Of a DNA stretch of 9,373 nt, positions 6,751-9,373 are shown in pieces. The notes under the pieces were generated by a model. The model ran no database searches and was not told where the DNA came from. It saw only the letters and a list, made by a program, of their open reading frames with translations. Both the position numbers and the translations under genes were made by a program. The stretch spans positions 1 to 9,373 of the forward strand of contig JAFGJU010000204.1 of the NCBI GenBank assembly GCA_016928935.1, written 5' to 3'. The first letter of the stretch is position 1. Every line of letters begins with the position of its first letter. Source of the DNA: Candidatus Eiseniibacteriota bacterium (lineage in GTDB: Bacteria > Eisenbacteria > RBG-16-71-46 > JAFGJU01).

Positions 6751-6820
6751 CCGCGTGTTCCCGCGTGTTCCCGCGTGTTCCCGCGTGTTCTCCCGTGTTC
6801 TCGCGTGTCCTCGCGTGTTC
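6751..6820 (-). repeat. Seven tandem 10-base repeats (transcript unit GAACACGCGG)
   Basis: Seven decamers run without a break. On the plus strand four are exactly CCGCGTGTTC (6751-6790), then TCCCGTGTTC, TCGCGTGTCC and TCGCGTGTTC. The copies nearest nuoI are identical and those nearest nuoH vary. The 10-base period is close to one helical turn, so each unit shows nearly the same face of the DNA. It could be a protein-binding array, a structural element in the RNA or neutral slippage DNA; the sequence alone does not decide. Confidence 0.9.
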
Positions 6821-6824
6821 TTCT

Positions 6825-6876
6825 GGACCGATTCCCGTCGCCCCCGGCTCCCCGGTAACGCCGACTCAACCGGTCC
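6825..6876 (-). other. Hairpin at the nuoH stop codon
   Basis: In the transcript GGACCGGUU (6876-6868) pairs with AAUCGGUCC (6833-6825): nine pairs including one G-U, enclosing a 34-base GC-rich loop that can form a further GUCG/CGAC stem. The stem begins with the last base of the nuoH stop codon. No U-run follows; the decamer array does. It is more likely an mRNA-stability or processing element, or a weak attenuator, than an intrinsic terminator. Confidence 0.5.
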
Positions 6877-7892
6877 TAGACCGCCGCCATCACGAGCCCC
6901 GTGACCAGAAGGTTTAGGAACGCCAGCGGCAACAGTATCTTCCAACAGAAGGCCATCATCTGGTCCACCCTGAGCCGCGGATAGGTGGCCCTGACCCAGA
7001 CCATCAGGAACATGAACGAGAACGCCTTCAACAGGAACCACACGAAACCCGGCAGCACCGGACCGTGCCACCCTCCCAGAAACAGGACAGTGGCCATTGA
7101 CGACATCACGAACATGTTTGCGTACTCGGAAAGAAAGAAGAATGCAAAGCGCAGGCCGCTGTACTCTGTGTGGAATCCCGCCACCAGCTCCGACTCCGCC
7201 TCCGGTATGTCGAACGGAAGACGGTTCACCTCGCCTATGCCGGCGATGACGTAGATCACAAACCCGACCGGCTGCAGAAACACGTACCAGACGTGCTTCT
7301 GCGCCTCCACGATCCCGGAGAGGCTCAGCGTCTGAGCGAGCATGAACACTCCCAGCACTGACAGGAGCAGCGGCACCTCATAGCTCACTATTTGCGCGGC
7401 CACTCTCATCGCGCCCAGTAGCGAGTACTTGTTGTTGGAGCCCCAGCCGGCCATGAAGATGCCTATCGTGGTCACGGATGAGACCGCGAACACGAACAGC
7501 ACACCCATGTTGATGTCGCGCGCCACCAGGCTCTTGGAGAACGGAATCACGATGTACGCCACGACCGTGCTCATGAACACGATGAGCGGGGCCAGTATGT
7601 AAACCGGCCTGTCCACGCCGCGCGGCACGATGTCCTCTTTCAGGAAGAGCTTGAGCGTGTCGGCGATGGACTGCGCCCAACCGTGGAACCCCCCCGTGTG
7701 CAGGGGCCCCCTTCGCACCTGCATGTGCCCGACGACCTTCCGCTCGAACCACACCATGAAGAGCACCATGAGCGTGATGAAGATCACCACGGCCAGGAAC
7801 GCCACGGCCATCACGCCCAGCTCGTAGAACTCCCTGGGCATCAGGTTCGGCAGAAAGAGCCAGATGAATTTGAGAGACTCTATCAATCCCAT
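6876..7892 (-). CDS. nuoH: NADH-quinone oxidoreductase subunit H
   Basis: Membrane subunit (338 aa, usual length) homologous to ND1; it anchors the hydrophilic arm and forms much of the quinone tunnel. About eight hydrophobic helices are visible. Family signatures are intact: MVWFERKVVGHMQVRRGP (46-63), MRVAAQIVSYEVPLLLSV (162-179), and the acidic loop IGEVNRLPFDIPEAESELVA (219-238) continuing into FHTEYSGLRFAFFFLSEY. The C-terminal RATYPRLRVDQMMAFCWKILLP (301-322) is also conserved. I start it at the ATG at 7892 because homology begins there. The frame is open back to a GTG at 7982, but that extension is arginine- and glycine-rich and overlaps a hairpin. The ribosome binding site is weak. 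It directly follows nuoD; nuoE, nuoF and nuoG are absent at this place. Confidence 0.97.
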   Translation of the reverse strand: MGLIESLKFIWLFLPNLMPREFYELGVMAVAFLAVVIFITLMVLFMVWFERKVVGHMQVRRGPLHTGGFHGWAQSIADTLKLFLKEDIVPRGVDRPVYILAPLIVFMSTVVAYIVIPFSKSLVARDINMGVLFVFAVSSVTTIGIFMAGWGSNNKYSLLGAMRVAAQIVSYEVPLLLSVLGVFMLAQTLSLSGIVEAQKHVWYVFLQPVGFVIYVIAGIGEVNRLPFDIPEAESELVAGFHTEYSGLRFAFFFLSEYANMFVMSSMATVLFLGGWHGPVLPGFVWFLLKAFSFMFLMVWVRATYPRLRVDQMMAFCWKILLPLAFLNLLVTGLVMAAV

Positions 7893-8009
7893 GTTGCTTT
7901 CGGTCGTCCGCTCGCCTCTCCGGCCGAGCCGGACCCCGCCGGCGTCCCGCCCTGCTACCGCGTCGCGCCGCCCACCGCACACCCGGCCGCCGACGGCCGG
8001 GAGGGCTCG
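7893..8009 (-). other. GC-rich nuoD-nuoH spacer with hairpin
   Basis: This 117-base spacer is made almost wholly of G and C. Just after the nuoD stop, CCCGGCCG and CGGCCGGG (7982-8001) form a perfect 8-pair stem with a UCGG loop in the transcript. A second short stem, CCGG-CTCGG-CCGG, is possible further on. There is no U-run. In 14-gene nuo operons nuoE, nuoF and nuoG lie at this position; I see no remnant of them. The spacer may hold an mRNA-processing or stability element. Confidence 0.55.
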
Positions 8010-9113
8010 CTAACGGTCCACCTCTCCGAGGACTATGTCCATGCTACCGAGGACGGCGACCATGTCCGCCACGAGAGCGCCCTTGCTCATGGCCGGCAGC
8101 GCTGCCAGGTTGATGAAGGACGGCGCCCTTATCTTGACCCTGTAGGGGCTCGCGGTGCCGTCGCTCATCACGTAGAAACCGAGCTCTCCCTTGGGTGCTT
8201 CTATTCTGGAGTAGGCCTCGCCCTTTCTGGGCTTGAGCACCCGGGGCATCTTGGCGGTGAAGTCCCCTTCCGGAAGGCCATCCAGAGCCTGCCTGATTAT
8301 CCTCGCCGCCTGGCGCATCTCCATCACTCTGACCGCGTACCTGTCGAAGACGTCGCCCGTCTCCCCCGTCGGAATCACGAAGTCCATCTCCGGATAAACC
8401 GAGTAGGGCGCGTCCCTCCTCAAGTCCCACTTCACGCCCGAGCCCCTGAGCACCGGGCCGCTCACCGCGTACGATATGGCCTCCTCGCGCGTGAGCAGGC
8501 CCACGCCCTTTGTCCTGTTCACGAAGATGGCGTTCTCCGTCAGGAGCTCCTCGTATTCGTCCACGCGCTTGTCGAACGTGGACAGAAACTTCCTGGTCTT
8601 TTCCACGAACGCCGGGGTCGCGTCTCTGGCCACTCCTCCGAACCGAATGTAGTTGAATGTCATGCGGGCGCCGCACAGTATCTCCAGGGCGTCCAGTATG
8701 TCTTCTCTTTCACGGAAGCAGTACAGAAGGGGGGTCATCGCGCCCAGGTCGTTGGCGAAGGACCCCAGCCAGACCAGGTGGCTCGCGAGACGGCTCATCT
8801 CGACTGCGATGACCCTGATGAACTCCGCTCGCCTGGGAACCTCCACGTCCAGCAGTTGCTCCACGGCCAGGACGTACGCCAAGTTGTTCGACATGCCGGC
8901 AACGTAATCCAGCCGGTCGGTGAGAGGGATGGTCTGTATGTAAGTCCTCGACTCGGCGAGCTTCTCGATGCCTCTGTGCAGGAAGCCAACGTCCGGGAAC
9001 ACGTTGACCACGCGCTCGCCCTCGATGGTGAGGCCGAGACGCAACACGCCGTGCGTGCTGGGGTGCTGGGGCCCCATGTTTATGAACAGACTGTCTGTCT
9101 TGAGCTCGGGCAT
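8010..9113 (-). CDS. nuoD: NADH-quinone oxidoreductase subunit D (49 kDa homologue)
   Basis: Peripheral subunit related to the large subunit of NiFe hydrogenases; with NuoB and NuoH it forms the quinone site. It is a separate 367-aa protein, not fused to NuoC. Signatures: MGPQHPSTHGVLRL (13-26), RLDYVAGMSNNLAYVLAVE (67-85), FNYIRFGGV (153-161), GDVFDRYAVRVMEMRQ (253-268) and the C-terminal GELGFYVMSDGTASPYRVKI. By alignment from memory with Thermus Nqo4, H21 and Y70 correspond to the quinone-contacting H38 and Y87. The hydrogenase-type nickel cysteines are absent, as expected. The protein is shorter than the common length of about 400, mainly because a loop near residues 281-300 is reduced. 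The ATG follows the nuoC stop directly (TAAATG), with GGGAG 7 bases upstream. Confidence 0.98.
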   Translation of the reverse strand: MPELKTDSLFINMGPQHPSTHGVLRLGLTIEGERVVNVFPDVGFLHRGIEKLAESRTYIQTIPLTDRLDYVAGMSNNLAYVLAVEQLLDVEVPRRAEFIRVIAVEMSRLASHLVWLGSFANDLGAMTPLLYCFREREDILDALEILCGARMTFNYIRFGGVARDATPAFVEKTRKFLSTFDKRVDEYEELLTENAIFVNRTKGVGLLTREEAISYAVSGPVLRGSGVKWDLRRDAPYSVYPEMDFVIPTGETGDVFDRYAVRVMEMRQAARIIRQALDGLPEGDFTAKMPRVLKPRKGEAYSRIEAPKGELGFYVMSDGTASPYRVKIRAPSFINLAALPAMSKGALVADMVAVLGSMDIVLGEVDR

Positions 9114-9373
9114 TTACTTGCTCCCGATCCCCGGCACTGTCCAGCCGCCCTTTTCCGGGTCGTATCCCTCGTCTCCGGGGAACTTGTCCTCGTCGGCCAG
9201 GACGTAGTCCTTTCTCAACGGATAACCCTCCCACTCCTCGGGCATCAGGATCCTCCGCAGGTCCGGGTGGCCGCTGAAATTGACGCCCAAGAGGTCGAAT
9301 ACCTCCCTCTCGTTCCAGTCCGCTCCCTTCCAGATGCAGGTCAAAGACGGCACAACGTCGGTCTCCGCAGCGC
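9114..9373 (-). CDS. nuoC: NADH-quinone oxidoreductase subunit C, C-terminal part (cut by the right edge)
   Basis: Peripheral 30-kDa-type subunit of the hydrophilic arm. Eighty-five C-terminal residues are visible; the frame is open to the right edge, so the start lies outside. The family signature is complete: [20 protein letters not shown], then [21 protein letters not shown]. This is the core 30-kDa domain motif, with a short tail ending in VPGIGSK. The stop TAA is followed directly by the nuoD ATG, so the two are co-translated but not fused, unlike the nuoCD fusion of E. coli. Confidence 0.96.
   Translation of the reverse strand, partial: AAETDVVPSLTCIWKGADWNEREVFDLLGVNFSGHPDLRRILMPEEWEGYPLRKDYVLADEDKFPGDEGYDPEKGGWTVPGIGSK
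9121..9125 (-). promoter_or_regulatory. Ribosome binding site of nuoD
   Basis: GGGAG on the minus strand, 7 bases before the nuoD ATG at 9113 and inside the last codons of nuoC. It supports the start that begins MPELKTDSLF and implies coupling to nuoC translation. Confidence 0.6.

Larger units (their letters stand above)
6606..6875 (-). other. Repeat-filled 270-base spacer between nuoH and nuoI
   Basis: This non-coding stretch is by far the longest gap in the operon. In the direction of transcription it holds a hairpin that starts at the nuoH stop, seven tandem decamers (6820-6751), about 40 bases of less ordered sequence, three 10-base units with consensus CGGCAGAGAG and then eight degenerate 7-base units ending about 10 bases before the nuoI start. 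Open frames crossing it on either strand are only translations of the repeats. I see no promoter with recognisable -35 and -10 boxes, and no U-run typical of a terminator. Confidence 0.8.

Noticed and set aside
6751..6820. CRISPR array
   Set aside because: The 10-base units are directly adjacent with no unique spacers and there are no cas genes, so this is a simple tandem repeat.
6616..7071. Open frames across the nuoH-nuoI spacer on both strands
   Set aside because: They translate the 7- and 10-base repeats into repeated Arg/Thr/Glu or Arg/Val/Cys strings, have no ribosome binding site and run into nuoH.
7893..7982. N-terminal extension of nuoH to the GTG at 7982
   Set aside because: The extra 30 residues are Arg/Gly-rich, overlap the hairpin after nuoD and are absent from the usual NuoH N-terminus; homology begins at the ATG at 7892.
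7982..8001. Intrinsic transcription terminator after nuoD
   Set aside because: The stem is strong but no U-run follows, and the operon continues in the same direction with nuoH.

Overview
The window holds one stretch of a GC-rich bacterial operon for respiratory complex I (proton-pumping NADH:quinone oxidoreductase, nuo genes). Every gene I can support lies on the minus strand, so transcription runs from the right edge to the left. In that order they are nuoC (3' part), nuoD, nuoH, nuoI, nuoJ, nuoK, a zinc-ribbon/TPR gene that is not a known complex I subunit, nuoL, nuoM and nuoN (5' part). No tRNA, rRNA, CRISPR array, insertion sequence or phage gene is visible, and no promoter or clear terminator; the operon runs off both ends.

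Layout, right to left. 9373-8010: nuoC and nuoD, separate genes that abut, encoding peripheral quinone-module subunits. 8009-7893: a very GC-rich spacer with a hairpin. nuoH follows here directly, where the 14-gene operons of many bacteria carry nuoE, nuoF and nuoG, so this cluster has the NADH-module-less ...CDHIJKLMN order. 7892-6876: nuoH. 6875-6606: a 270-base spacer with a hairpin at the nuoH stop, seven tandem 10-base repeats and a mosaic of 7- and 10-base repeats that ends next to the nuoI start. 6605-5318: nuoI, nuoJ and nuoK, joined by ATGA overlaps. 5297-4248: the zinc-ribbon/TPR gene, whose stop codon is followed at once by the nuoL TTG start. 4247-1: nuoL, nuoM and nuoN, the three antiporter-like proton-pumping subunits.

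How they work together: NuoC, NuoD and NuoI, with NuoB outside the window, form the hydrophilic arm that carries electrons to quinone. NuoH anchors this arm in the membrane and helps form the quinone pocket. NuoJ, NuoK, NuoN, NuoM and NuoL form the membrane arm that moves protons. Conserved charged residues of the pump subunits and both 4Fe-4S motifs of NuoI are intact, so the visible parts look functional. The electron donor cannot be read from this window.

The organism is a bacterium with GC-rich DNA and an 11-subunit-type operon order. This arrangement occurs in several phyla and I cannot name the lineage. Most of the window is ordinary core metabolism. The parts that stand out are the extra zinc-ribbon/TPR gene embedded between nuoK and nuoL, and the repeat-filled nuoH-nuoI spacer.
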